Made by a program: the position numbers and the translations under genes
Shown: in pieces, positions 1 through 13,600 of the stretch
How positions within the stretch are numbered: the stretch's first letter is position 1
How the letters are laid out: the number at the start of each line of letters is the position of its first letter
Source of the DNA: Branchiostoma floridae
Taxonomy: Eukaryota > Chordata > Leptocardii > Amphioxiformes > Branchiostomatidae
Assembly: GCF_000003815.2 (NCBI RefSeq)
Contig: NC_049985.1
Span: forward strand, 25,180,494 to 25,240,493
Reading direction: 5' to 3'
Length of the DNA: 60,000 bases
Notes under the pieces: model-generated
Told to the model about the DNA's origin: nothing
The model's database searches: none
Seen by the model: the letters and a program-made list of their open reading frames with translations, nothing else

Positions 1-1616
1 CTAGTGGAGGCGGCTGGGCAGCCAAGGTCAACACAATCGGCCAGTGGTTGCAGGTAAGCATACTGATAATGATATCTCGCAGGTGATTTCGTGATGTCTT
101 AAACGACCCCGACACGGTCACGCTAAAATACCTGACACGGCCTCGGCGAAGGTAACGCGACGGGCCCACGCGGCTAGCATAAATGTTAATAGACTAAACA
201 ATCGTGTCTTTCACATGACGACCTTGTTGAAAATATTTTTATTTCATTTTCTGTACACCATTATCTATTTATATTTCCTAATTTCAGCATACCGCTTATC
301 TTAAATCGAGATGGTTAAATCCTGTCGTTCTAGTTTTGTTTCATATACAGCATTATTTAAAGGGAACAAATATTGATTTTCAGGTGGATTTACGAGAAAT
401 AATCCACGTCATGGGTACCGTCATTCAGGGTCGGCTTAATTATAACCTCCTTGGTTATGACAACCAGTGGGTGACGTCATACAAACTCCAGTACAGCACG
501 GATGATTTGATTAGTTGGACAACATACACCGACAACACTAACTCAGAAGTAGTATGTTAAATATCAAGATATCCTTTTAAATGCATGACAAAATGCACTG
601 TTTTTGGTAAGAATAATGTTTTGGAGTTTGTGTTTCCCGACCGATATCTTTAGAACATCTGGATGGATTACGATTACGTTTGCTATGGAGGTAGATGTTG
701 TGGCCATTGTGCTTTAGCGCGCATTAGAAGTTTTGCTGCAGTTTTGTGGTTCGTTCAGATATTTTCACCCCTTTTTGACAGGAGTAGTCCTGATTAATCT
801 GGTAACTGAATACTAGAGCAAGCCAGCTGAGGTCAATTAGCTCGCGCCACCCCTGTCACAACTGTGTGCGGGGTGAATCACTATATACACATTAGCGATA
901 TGTTCCAGCAGATAATGTAAAAGGTGAACCCGATGGCTGCACAGATCCACAACTAGCAGAAAGAGCAACTGTCACCATCCCTGTCACCTCTGTTGGGAAC
1001 CATTATATAAACATTGGGATATGTGCCAGGTGCAGGTGTAACAATAGGAAATAAAAATGAAATTTTGAGATGACTAAATGGTGTAGTTTTAGATCTCACC
1101 ATTTCCCCTAGGAAGATATATAAGAACAATGATGGAATAATTTTGCCAAACGTCAAGCCATATCAACCCAACAACACCCCATACGCACCATCACAAAACA
1201 AAATGTTTCATGCAGGTTTGAGTTTTCAGACTCTTGTTATTCTTTAATTCAATGAAACACTGCGGAGTTACATTATAAACATCGATCTTGAACGTTTATT
1301 TTGGAGTAGTGTTGATGTATTGGTTTGATCGACCCTTTCAAAATTGTTGGCATCGGAGAGATATACAGAGTTTATTTGATCATTGTAGTGACGAAGATCT
1401 AGGGCTCATGAATAAATCCATACTACACAGGAAAGCAAAAATACCCTCATCTAAGTCATTTGTCTACCTTTCAGGTTTTTCCAGGTAACGTTAACAGCAC
1501 CAGCCTTGTTAAGAACCAACTGGACAACCCAGTTGATGCTCGTTATGTGCGTTTCGTGGTCCAGTCCTGGCATGATCACATCGCCATGAGGGTGGAGATT
1601 CTGGGCTGTAACACAA
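1..1616 (+). CDS. Discoidin (F5/8 type C) domain A, three exons, first truncated by window edge
   Basis: Exons are 1-53 (end of first exon, reading [17 protein letters not shown], donor gtaagc), 384-551 (56 codons starting [12 protein letters not shown], donor gtatgt) and 1475-1616 ([10 protein letters not shown] to ILGCNT, donor gtaggt). The phases are 0, 0 and 1. F5/8C domains are beta-sandwich modules that bind phospholipid, carbohydrate or collagen on the cell surface. Hallmarks seen: the WLQVDL junction, the IIQG-type strand (here VIQG), SYKLQYS, the ARYVRFV strand and the C-terminal GC cysteine. The N-terminal cysteine is outside the window. The intron 552-1474 has no recognised feature. 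Confidence 0.85.
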
Positions 1617-4600
1617 GTAGGTTTTAAGCTAGACCAAATGTTGGTAAACGTTTCTAATATCCTTAAGTGAATTTTTTATTTAGCCTTTTTACCTTCGCCA
1701 ACACAGCACGAAAACAACTTTTTAAGCAAAGTTTCAGAGATACGTACAAAGCCCTTAAAGGCGGAGAAATATTTCAGCAGATTTTAAGATCTATTAAAGG
1801 CATCGGAAACATACATTTGGCGTTTACGGAAGATTTCAGCGTTTGTAAATCTAACTTAATCTGTTGTGTTTCTTTACGTGAATTTTACATGTATTTTAGT
1901 ATGCCGAAGAGACAACTTAAATGTCTCAAAAATATTTTCTGTCAAAACGGACAAATACCGTTTCTCTAGATCTGTTACAAAATACATGTTAACCGGCTAA
2001 GTCAAATGTAATAAGCCTTTGTCTGGTGTTAGATAAAACATTGCGTCATCTGTTTTATAACAGTCAAAACTGAAAATTATTGCGCTTTCTGGTACAAAAT
2101 GTTATGTTTATACCTCAGCAAATACAAATACAATACAATACAAAGTCAAATACAATAATCTTCTGTGTTTTTAGCTATTCCGAAAGCATTTGACGTATTC
2201 AAACTTTCTGTGCGCAAGGTTTAATTCGAACAGGGGAGAACCTCTCACGGTTAGCTTATATGCGCTATTTTACGTTATATGAGATGTTGCGTATACCATG
2301 GTCAATATTGACCGAAGGATGCCATATATATATATAATTTATTTCGAACCGTCATTTACGCAAAGAAGGGAAGACCTCCCCCGTTAATATATTTGCTAAG
2401 CCGTATATGAAATGTTGCGTATTTCATTTGAACATACGACATGTTTAATTTTTGAATCCGCGCAGTTTAAGCGAACTAGGTGAGACCTCCCCCGTTTAGC
2501 TTATATGCTGACAAAACGTATATGAAATGTTGCGTATTTCTTTTGAACATACAACATGTTTAATATTTGAATCCGCACAGTTTAAGCGAACTAGGGGAGA
2601 CCTCCCCCGTTTAGCTTATATGCTGTCAAAACGTATATGAAATGTTGGGTATTTCTGTAAAACATACAAGTTTAATCTTTGAATCCGCGCAGTTTAAGCG
2701 AACTAGGGGAGACCTCCCCCGTTTAGCTTATATGTTGCCAAAACGTATATGAAATGTTGCGTATTTCTGTAAAACATACGACATGTTTAATCTTTGAATC
2801 CGCACAGTTTAAGCGAACTAGGGGAGACCTCCCCCGTTTAGTTTATATGCTGCCAAAACGTATATGAAATGTTGCGTATTTCTGTTGAACATACGACATG
2901 TTTAATCTTTGAATCCGCGCAGTTTAAGCGAACTAGGGGAGACCTACCTTGTTTAGCTTATATGTTGCCAAGACGTATATGAAATGTTGCGTATTTCTGT
3001 TGAACATACGACATGTTTAATCTTTGAATCCGCGCAGTTTAAGCGAACTAGGGGAGACCTCCCCCGTTTAGCTTTTATGTTGTCAAGACGTATATGAAAT
3101 GTTGCGTATTTCTGTAAAACATACAACAAGTTTAATCTTTGAATCCGCGCAGTTTAAGCGAACTAGGGGAGACCTCCCCCGTTTAGCTTTTATGTTGTCA
3201 AGACGTATATGAAATGTTGCGTACTTCTGTAAAACATACAACAAGTTAAATCTTTGAATCCGCGCAGTTTAAGCGAACTAGGGGAGACCTCCCCCGTTTA
3301 GCTTATATGTTGCCAAGACGTATATGAAATGTTGCGTATTTCTGTTGAACATACGACATGTTTAATCTTTGAATCCGCGTAGCTTAAACAAATTTGGGGG
3401 TACTACGCCTGTTTTATCTATTAGCTAATACCGTCTCAAAGGTTTTATGAAACGGTGCCTTTTTCTGCTGAACATACGGCATGTTTGAAGCGCAGTTTAT
3501 GCGAACAGGAGGAGACCCTTTCCTTTTTATTTTATACCGCATATATGTTCTGAAATTCCAGGGTCTAAATCAGGGTGAGGTTTTCTTTGTGGCATGTTGA
3601 CACTCGAGCTAAGAGACGGTAGAAATCCCGACTACTGCTATGAATATCTCCGCGACTCAACCTCTGCTTGAAGAATAAGGATGTAGTAGGTATACCGTTT
3701 TGTGCAGTGAGTTGTGTTTTCTCTATAAAACGGCAAGCAGTTCTTACTACAGGTAAATGTACGAAATATGTTTATTTCTTTATCTACAAGCAAGCGTCGA
3801 GAAAGAACAGTTTGTGCACACAGGCGGTGTCTTCTCGTGTTGCTCGTGTTTGTTTGGGCAGGCAAGATGTAAATTTATTCAGCGTTATTTCGTACTCGCC
3901 ATGGGGCGCACGCCTCCGTCCGTCCAAGGAGGTTGAACTTCCTTGGTCCGTCTGTGGCATAGCTGTGTCATGTGATAGGATGTATCCAATGGCAGAAAAG
4001 AGTGGGGGGTTCAAATTTACGGGCCATACGTACGACAAGGAGCGGTTATTTTCCAGGCGTTCATTTTTGAAGAGAAGTATTGAAGAAAGTTTGGGCCTGC
4101 TCTAGCCCGCAAGTTGTGGCCGCGACACCGCTTTTACCGCCTAGGACCCCCGGTGACGGAATTTGACTCAAAGATACGAGGTGGCTATCATTCTGTACAA
4201 GCTGTTGTTGTTGGAAATCGACACAGAATGGAAATCACGGCCCTTGCACCATCCGGATTAATAGTGCAAGCTGAACATGTTTCGCGTTCACAGAATCCAG
4301 GACCATCCAACAACACGAGTCATATCGGCCACTACTCTAGGATACTCTAGATCTTACCGGATTTTTATTCCTGTGGTGACCAGATGGAACTGTACATGTG
4401 TGCTCTTTTTAACTTACGCCGAGACGCTTCACCCGACACTGGAAATGGGACTGTGGACTGCTGCACGGAATTGCGCAACCGTTGTGATTGTTTCAACTGC
4501 CGACTACATCAGAATGAAAGGCCACAAATACCTAGTAGGCTGTAGGTTTTTTTACTTTTCCATGTAATATTTTCTCGTAATTCAATAAAATTTTAAAGTT

Positions 4601-7600
4601 TCATCCATTGTATTTTCTTGCTTTGAAATGTGCTAATGATTATTCTCCTAAAATGGCACTTATCCACACCTTAATGCACACGTATATGAGACGTACAGAG
4701 GGAACTTTAAACATGTCTTAAGGGTGTTTTGATACGTATTTATGACAACTTTAAGCTGCTAAAAAGAAAAATATAGACACATTAAATCCTCTTAATTCAC
4801 ACGTATATGAGACGTAAATAGGCTTTAGATCAAATAAACGTGAAGTTTAAACATGTCTTAAGGGCGTTTTAATAACTATTTATGGCAAATTTAAGCTGCT
4901 GAAAAGGCAGCTAAACACACGTTATAATCCACTTGATGAACACGTATATGAGACGTAAACAGGCTTTAGATCAAATAAACGTGAAGTTAAAACAAGTCTT
5001 AAGGGCGTTATAATAGGTATTTATGGCAAATTTAAGCTGCTGAAAAGGCAGCTAAACACACGTTATAATCCACTTAATGCACACGTATATGAGACGTAAA
5101 TAGGCTTTAGATCAAATATACGTGAAGTTTAAACATATCTTAAGGGCGTTTTAATAGATATTTATGGCAACTTTAAACTGCTGAAAAGGCACCTAAACAC
5201 ACGTTATAATCCTCTTAATGTACACGTATATGAGACGTAAAGAGGCTTTAGATCAAATAAACGTGAAGTTTAAACATGTCTTAAGGGCGTTTTAATAAGT
5301 ATTTATGGCAACTTTAAGCTGCTGAAAAGGCACTAAAACACACGTTATAATCCACTTAATGCAATTGTATATGAGACGTAAAGAGGCTTTAGATCAAATA
5401 AACGTGAACTTTAAACAAGTTTTAAGGGGGTTTTAAAAATCATTTACGACATCTTTAAGCTGCTGAAAGACAACGGGAAAACCGGAAAATAAGGATTAAC
5501 ACGGACCTACAGAAAGACCACTTAAAGGCAATATTTACGTACTCGTATAAGTGGTGTATAGATCCGTAAAGGAGGAAAATACGTCAACATTACGCATGGT
5601 TTCAGCATCCTTAAATACCCTTTTTCGTGCCGTGCAAGAAGGTTATATTTTGGTTAGAAAATGTTCTTGTGTCCCAATATGTAGGTCAACCTCGTATAAC
5701 TCGAGCAGCTATGGATGGAATGTCGCGATATTTGGTATTTGAGTAGGGTTGCGTATACCAAGGTTTTCTACGAAAACGGTACTCCTGGCACTTTCTGTCG
5801 TGAGTGCAGCGACTTGAATGTGTGCGTGTGTGTATTTGCGGACAAGATAACTTTTGACGCTGTGGATTGATTTGCATGATATTTGGTAGTTATTTAGGGG
5901 TTTGGAAAACGAAGGTCAAGTTCGATTATGGACATCCTGGCGACAAGTTGCGGTACTGCAGCGTAGCGACGAAGTTGGCGTTAAAGTTATCCTGAAGTGG
6001 TAGGTTCAGGATTTTTGGCTAGTGGATAGGTCTTTGGGCAGGGAGTAAGCAGTGTAACTTTGGGCCCACTGGCGGCTTGCTTTGAACTGCAGTCGGCGAT
6101 TTTGTTGTTATCTTTGGAAGAGCATTAGTCAAGGAGGGGTTGGTGGGTTTGCATTATTTTTGGTATGTACATACCTTAGGTGATGATTAAAATCCTGTAA
6201 TGTATTGTATGCAAATTGGGGCTTCATTTACATGATAATTTGAAGAATGTGTAAATCCTAATAAACGACCTCTTTTCCAGACACTCAGTGATCAGTGCCC
6301 AACCTCATCTGTGCGCCAGACTTGTTTAGTTCATGACATATTTGTGTCAGCAAAACATAGATGTTATTTTTGCTGACACTTTGTTACCTCCATGAAATGT
6401 CATGGAATGGAGGTTATATTTTCTGTTATGTGTCTCTGTCTGTGTAGAAGATTACTCAAGAACGGCTGGATGAATTGGTTTCATACTTGTTGTGTTGGTG
6501 GGGTGTGATAAAAGCTCAAATCGATGAGATATTGGGAGCCGTATCTGTCGTTATAATCGATGTNNNNNNNNNNNNNNNNNNNNNNNNNNNNNNNNNNNNN
6601 NNNNNNNNNNNNNNNNNNNNNNNNNNNNNNNNNNNNNNNNNNNNNNNNNNNNNNNNNNNNNNNNNNNNNNNNNNNNNNNNNNNNNNNNNNNNNNNNNNNN
6701 NNNNNNNNNNNNNNNNNNNNNNNNNNNNNNNNNNNNNNNNNNNNNNNNNNNNNNNNNNNNNNNNNNNNNNNNNNNNNNNNNNNNNNNNNNNNNNNNNNNN
6801 NNNNNNNNNNNNNNNNNNNNNNNNNNNNNNNNNNNNNNNNNNNNNNNNNNNNNNNNNNNNNNNNNNNNNNNNNNNNNNNNNNNNNNNNNNNNNNNNNNNN
6901 NNNNNNNNNNNNNNNNNNNGTTTCGTTAGTATGTAATGGGATGTATGACATATGTAATATGTGGATGTGTTAGGTAATCCCTTATCTGAACAGTTGTTGC
7001 GTATAGCAACTGGTTAGGGTAATGTAACAGTTAACTCCTTAAAGCAACTGTTTCCCGATGCTGGGCAACTGTTTCCCGATGCTGGGCAACTGTTTCCCGA
7101 TGCTGGACAATTTGAATATGATAAATAACTTTGTATTTAGCCACTTGTGCCTTTGGGGACCTGGTGTGTTATACTTCGTTTGCGCTGTTAGATTTTGTGC
7201 TCCGCGTGGCTTATGCTGATGTTGTATTGGTAAGTACTTGCATTATTATATATCGGGCATCAACTTGTCCCCGTATCCTACATGTAGGTATTGGTTGACG
7301 GATATTTCATGTCCTTTTGGTTGTGTTGATGATGTGTTTGTATCCTGTATTGTATTTCTTGTATTTCACTATTACCTCCATGAAATGTCATGGAGGTTAT
7401 ATTTTCTGTTATGTGTCTCTGTCTGTGTACAAGATTACTCAAGAACGGCTGGATGGATTGGTTTCATACTTGTTGTTTTGGGTGGGTGTGATGAAAGCTC
7501 GAATCGATGAGATTTTGGGCGCCGTATCTGTCGTTATAATCGATGTAATAATATCAGAAATCACCCCTATATCTGCGATATATTGGAACAGGCATCGTGC

Positions 7601-10600
7601 TTTAAGTGTTTGTTAATGGGCTTAGCTCCAAGCAGATAGTGAGGTGATTTGTATGACAACTGTTTGGGGAACCCCCAGTTTTTTTAATGTGATAATTAGT
7701 TTGATTTATGTCTGCTTAGGATATCATGGAGATGTGAAGCGTAAGTATAATTGTTAGAAGTTGAGGTACATTTAACGGTAATGCTTAACAGGTATGGATG
7801 TCTCACATACTGTACTGCTGATTTGAGTGACATGGTGATTAAAATGCCATTAGGTCCTCTCATGTTATTAGATGGGTTGGGTGTCAGAAGTTTTATGGGC
7901 GATACAGATGTTCTGATTTTGTTACGATAAGGGACAGTTGTTAGTTGTCTCTTTCGTATCCAATGGTACTTGTTTTTTAGCAGACGGGGTTGGCGCCAAG
8001 TATTCATCTTACAGTTGTGGTAGGGCTGTCAGAGGAAAGTGTGCATCTCGTTTTTGTACCGTGTGAACAGCTGATGTTATGACATATTGGTGGAAAATCA
8101 AATCACCATCTGACTAAAGTTGGCCACATCCCTTCTTCTTTCTGAGTTTCCCAACTTCCTCCCACCACACCGCTCTGAGGCACATAGTCGAACCTCAATT
8201 ATGCTGACAACCTTAGACAGTTTAAATGCCAAACATCAAGCTTAAGGAACACCACGCTACCATGTGCCGTCGACCTCTTAAACGAACATTACACAATTAA
8301 GGGTCACATTTTAATAATTACTAATCAGATGGACATCCTTTGTGTCATTAAATAAATACACCACTACTTTCCCATAACATTTATAACCATAACTCTCAAA
8401 TACAACCGACTATAAACATACATACCATCCACAAAAAAGCAATAAATATTTCATGGAGGTATGAGGTCCCCGAACTCTAGTTTATTAGTTTTCACCTTGC
8501 AAGTGCAATGTTCCTTGTTTGTGCACTACTAAGTATCTTGTTCAGGCAGAAGTGTATGATGGGAAGGGGTTTCACCATTTTGATGTGAAGGGGTTTTTGC
8601 CACATTCATGCAGCCGTTTACTTCTGGTAGGTAATCTGGTAAAACATGAATGATAAAGGCACTCTCCATAATAAGCCTTGATTATTTGGCGATGGTATGT
8701 GTTTCGAGGAACTCTAGTTCATAATCATTTTAAAAATTTAGAAGTGACAGTAAGGATGATTCCAGAACGGCACATATTACGAGGCACCTTTTCCTTTTTT
8801 CGTTGCCTTGTGAGAACAGATACAATAGCTCAGGCAAAGTCATGAGATGTGCAGCTTTAAAAGGTGTCAAGTAAATAGAAAAACCATAAATAGATGAACC
8901 AACAGCTAATTTGCATAATTAATTAGGAAAGTTTAGAAATCCACTGAATTCCATGATAGGACTTTCAAACTTGTTTGCATTGTTTTTGGCTGAAGGGTAC
9001 TTTAGATAATAATCTACATGGAAAGATGCATTTAATTGTAATCACTGGCCAATTAGCAGAAATAAACTGTTTTCTATATATATCTCATTTTGACCTATAT
9101 CTATGGACACAGCCGTATCTCAGATCTTTCGCTCGAGGAGCCTTGTGAGCTGGACGCTCTTACACTGGGGAGAAAATCCTCTAACAAGCATGAAATTCTA
9201 ATTGACCAGGGATGCTACCAGGTCATCTGTGGTCACAGTCCTGTTTTTGATAGCATTTGTGGGTTTGTGAGGAACACAGTTCATGCAGTCATTTGCTATT
9301 GGGGTAGGTACTATTTAGTAATACATAAATAAGACCTTAAATTCTTAGATAAAGGCATGATTATTTGGCGAAGGAATGTGTTCGTCGAACTCTAATTCGT
9401 TATATTTTCATATTTGCTGAGCAATCGACCGTTATTTATTACTGGTACCATTCATAAGACTTCCCATAATTAATTTTTGTATGCCATACAATGTAAATTC
9501 CTGTTCTTTTACGAATCCAGTGCAAATTTCTATGTAAATTGAATGTAACAATGGATAATTTTGATGACTCACGTTTCCTCGGGGGTCATCTGCGGTCACT
9601 GTTTCGTCCGACCCGATTTTTTCGGCTATATGGGGTCCGTTTATCTTTATATTTATCGTAATATGCCAAACGACAGTTGTCGATGTTTATATACACATTA
9701 TAATTATGTTAATGAGTCTCCAATAACAGGCTGATTCTTCAAAAAGACAGGTTTATGGTCAGGATATAGTTGTATAGAATGTATAGTTATGGCGTCCGGC
9801 ATGGCATCTGTGAATTTGGCTTGGGTCCTCGTCGCTGGCTGGGCTCGCCGGCGATTTCGCGATATCTCACACGACCCCGAAACGGTCACGGTAAAATGCC
9901 TGACACGGCCTCGGCGAAGGTAAGTCGCAACGGACACGTGTGGCTGGCTACATTTGCCGGCGTCTTACATGTAACATCCACCAACATCATTCTCTTTGTC
10001 AATGTTTTTATCTTCTAGATCCTTCAGCTTCAGTCAGCCTCTCTGCCTGTCCCCAACCACTTGGCATGGAATCTGGCGTCATACCTGATTACAGAATTAC
10101 TGCATCCTCGGCCCTTAGCCCTGGTCTCGCGCCTTTCCTCGGCCGGTTAAACGGGAATACTGGTGGAGGCGGTTGGGCAGCCGGGGTCAACGTCATCGGA
10201 GAATGGCTGCAGGTAGGCATACTGAAAATAATATCTTACACGGCATCTCTTGGGTACGCGTGGTAGTCTGGGCTCTCCGGGGATTTCGTGATGTTTTACA
10301 CGACTCTGACACAGTCACGGTAAAATACCTGACACGGCCTCGGCGAAGGTAACTCAACGGGCCCACGCGGCTAGCATAAATGTTAATAGACTAAACATTC
10401 GTGTCTTTCATATAACGTTCTACGTTTTATTCTATTTTCTGTGCATCAATCAATATGGCCTAATTTCAACATCCTGAGTGATATCTTCTGTCAATTGCAA
10501 GATGGTTAAATCCTGTCGTTCTTGTTTTGCTTCACATACCACATTATTTATGGGGAACAAATATTGCCTTTTAGGTGGATTTACGGGAAATAATCCACGT

Positions 10601-13600
10601 CATGGGCACCATCATTCAGGGTCGGCATTTTTATAACCTCTTTGGTTATGCCAACCAGTGGGTGACGTCATACAAACTCCAGTACAGCACGGATCTGATT
10701 AGTTGGACAACCTTCACCGACAACACTGACTCAGAAGTAGTATGTTAGATATCAATATATTTTTTTATTCTTGAATTCAATGAAATACTGCGGACTAGTG
10801 CGGAGTTACATTATAAACATCGATTTTGAACGTTTATTTCGGAGTAGTCTTGATGCATTGGTTTTGATCGACGCTATCAAAATTGTTGGTCTCGAAGAGA
10901 CATACGGAGTTTATTCGATCATTGTAGTGACGAAGATCTAGGGCTCATGAATAAAACCATACTACACAGGAAAGCAAAAATACCCTCATCTAAGTTATTT
11001 GTCTACCTTTCAGGTTTTTCTAGGTAACTTCGACGCAACCTACCCTGCAACAAACCCCCTGTACAACCCTGTTGATGCTCGTTATGTGCGTTTCGTGGTC
11101 CAGTCCTGGCATGATCACATCGCCATGAGGGTGGAGATTCTGGGCTGTAACACAAGTAGGTTTCAACCTAGACCAGATGTTGGTCAACATTTCTAATATC
11201 TTTAAGTTTGTTTGTTTGTTTGTTTGTTTGTTTGTTTTATTTGGATCCCCATTAGTGATACTAAGTATAGTATCACTATTCTTCCTGGAGTCCTACAATA
11301 CATGAGCAATAAATACAATACATAAGCAACAAATCTTATACAATAAGTAAACAGAAAACCAACAAAATCAACTGAGGTAACTCAAAGTGCAGGATGGAGA
11401 TCAGAGGTCAAATAAAAATGCCAAAACTTAGGTTTTGTATGCAGAAGGTGAATAAAACATGATTAACAAAACATAATTGATTCTAACAAACTGAATATGC
11501 ATTGTGAATATAAGTACGAAATAAAGTAGTCGTGATGATAATAAATCATATAATGTAAACAGCTATACATAACTGAAAATGACATTAGTACAAAATAAAC
11601 CAAAGTAATGTATTACCAAAACAACAGCAACCGCTGAATGAAATAAAGGTAATATAGAAGAATAGGGTTGCCTTTGTCTTCGAACATATACAATGTATAT
11701 ACAACTGTACAACAATAATTATTCTATCATATTACCACCACATACTCAGTGGTGCTGATTTGTTTTGTATTCCCCAGTCTTTGATTCTGTTTTTGAATAC
11801 TGCACAGTTGGTAGATGTGAGGTTGCTTGGTAGTGAATTGTATGTCTTTGTGCATCTGTAAAGAAACGTCCTAGTGAGTGCTTTTGTTTTTGGTTTCGGT
11901 AAAGTGAATCCCCCCTTGTGTGCCAGTCTTGTGTTGTGGTTATGAGAGATGAAGGTAGTACTGACCCTGTCATAAATTCCTTGCGGTTCCTTGACTGTTA
12001 GGATTTTATGAAAAGCACAGATGGTATTGGTGAATAATCTCTCTTTAACAGTTTGCCACCCTAGCCTGGAAAGTAAGTCGTTAGAACGTCGTGATTTTTA
12101 TTTAGTCTTTTCCATAACCATTGGGAAAAATTAAAGACAACCGTAATGATTTAATACAGAACGGCACGTCATCTTTTATCACATATCACAAGGCACCTTT
12201 TTCTCTTTTCATTGCCTTGTAAGAACATATAGAATAGCTCAAGCAAAGTCATGAGATGTGCAGCAATAGAAGCTGTCAAGTAAATAGAATAAGCTTAAGC
12301 CAAAATGTGAGCAGCCGTTTAACTGAGAAAACAGTGTGTAAGGTTGGTTATCATTATATTTTGCTCGTCTAATGCAGAACAAAAAAAAGCTATAGACAGT
12401 TATAGTTATGGAAAAGTCTCTCTCAGCCAATGGTTTCAACGTTGGGGTCCATCGGGTGAGTCTTAAAGTCATACTCCTATCCTGTGCACATTCAGTTGGA
12501 ATGGCAGCATCACCGCATCGTCGTCCTCTTAATCTTAGTCATAATCCTTGCCAACCTGCGAGTGTAGTTACGGGCATTGTAAATGTGGACATTGCTGTTT
12601 CTGCCTATAGTTTTGTTATGTTGATAAACCCTCACCTTCGTTTGATGGTTACACCTAGCTTCGGTTTTGTACGTAGCTTCGGTTAGGGCCTTCCCTCGGA
12701 TAGGACGTGAACAAAACATGAATGTGAAATAACAATTAGATGATTAACAATAAAGCAAATTTGAAACAAATGATTACAAATCATAAATGAGTAACACCAA
12801 TTAGATTAACAACTATAAAGGCAGTGTAGCAAGTAACATGCATGAAACTATATAACAGCGTCATAATAATAATAATAATAATAATAACTGTTCTTAGTTA
12901 TAGATAGACAGTCAGATAGTCATCGATAACCAAATCAGTGTACGTCTAGATCTTTGTACAATTCTTCCCATAGTCCTCTGTTTGCTGCTGTTTCCCTTGG
13001 GTATCTTAACATGTGAGTCTCAAGTCTAATGTTCTGGTTGAGATGTAGCTTGCAGTCGTCTACCAGACTACTGAGGAGGCCTTCACGTGGCCTTCCTAGC
13101 CTTGGTTTGAGCTTCTTGCTGAACACGACGTTAAGGATCTTTTGCGGCGGCGAGTCCAGTGGCATACGGAGAATGTGGCCGAAGAGGAACCATCTGCGAC
13201 GGTGCACTGCATTTTGTAATGGTGATGCTTGGCACTTGCTGTATAGCTTACTGTTACTAATGTGGTTGGGGTGGAAGTGACCTGTGAAACGTTGGAGTTG
13301 TTTTCGGTGCCATGTGTCGATCTTGTATGCCAGCTGCTCGGTGAGTCCCCACGTCCCGGCATTATAAAGCATCACGGGTATAACGTACACTTCAAAGAGT
13401 TTTAACTTAAGTTGTAACGATATGTGCTTTGTCCCCCACATTTTCCACATCTTTCTCATGGCCAAATTTGCTAGCTGTATTCTTTCTTCTATGTCCTCTG
13501 CGATGCCCAGTCTTGAGCCTACCGACTTGCTTTTTCTCCATTCCTCCTCTTCCCTGTCCTTCTCCAGACAGATGTGGACCCGCTCTGTCTTACTTGCATT

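Noticed and set aside
3668-4105. 145-codon protein-coding gene
   Set aside because: No domain, no splice support and a position between satellites; composition is not coding-like.
2200-5480. CRISPR-like array
   Set aside because: The repeats are 115 and 141 bp, contiguous without unique spacers, in eukaryotic sequence; they are satellites.
6475-6973. Open frames across N
   Set aside because: They exist only because N is read as an unknown residue.
7696-8007. 103-codon - strand frame
   Set aside because: It lies inside a MITE-like element and has no recognisable protein feature.
9090-9332. 80-codon + strand frame
   Set aside because: Built from the common intron repeat (text shared with 36000-36120).
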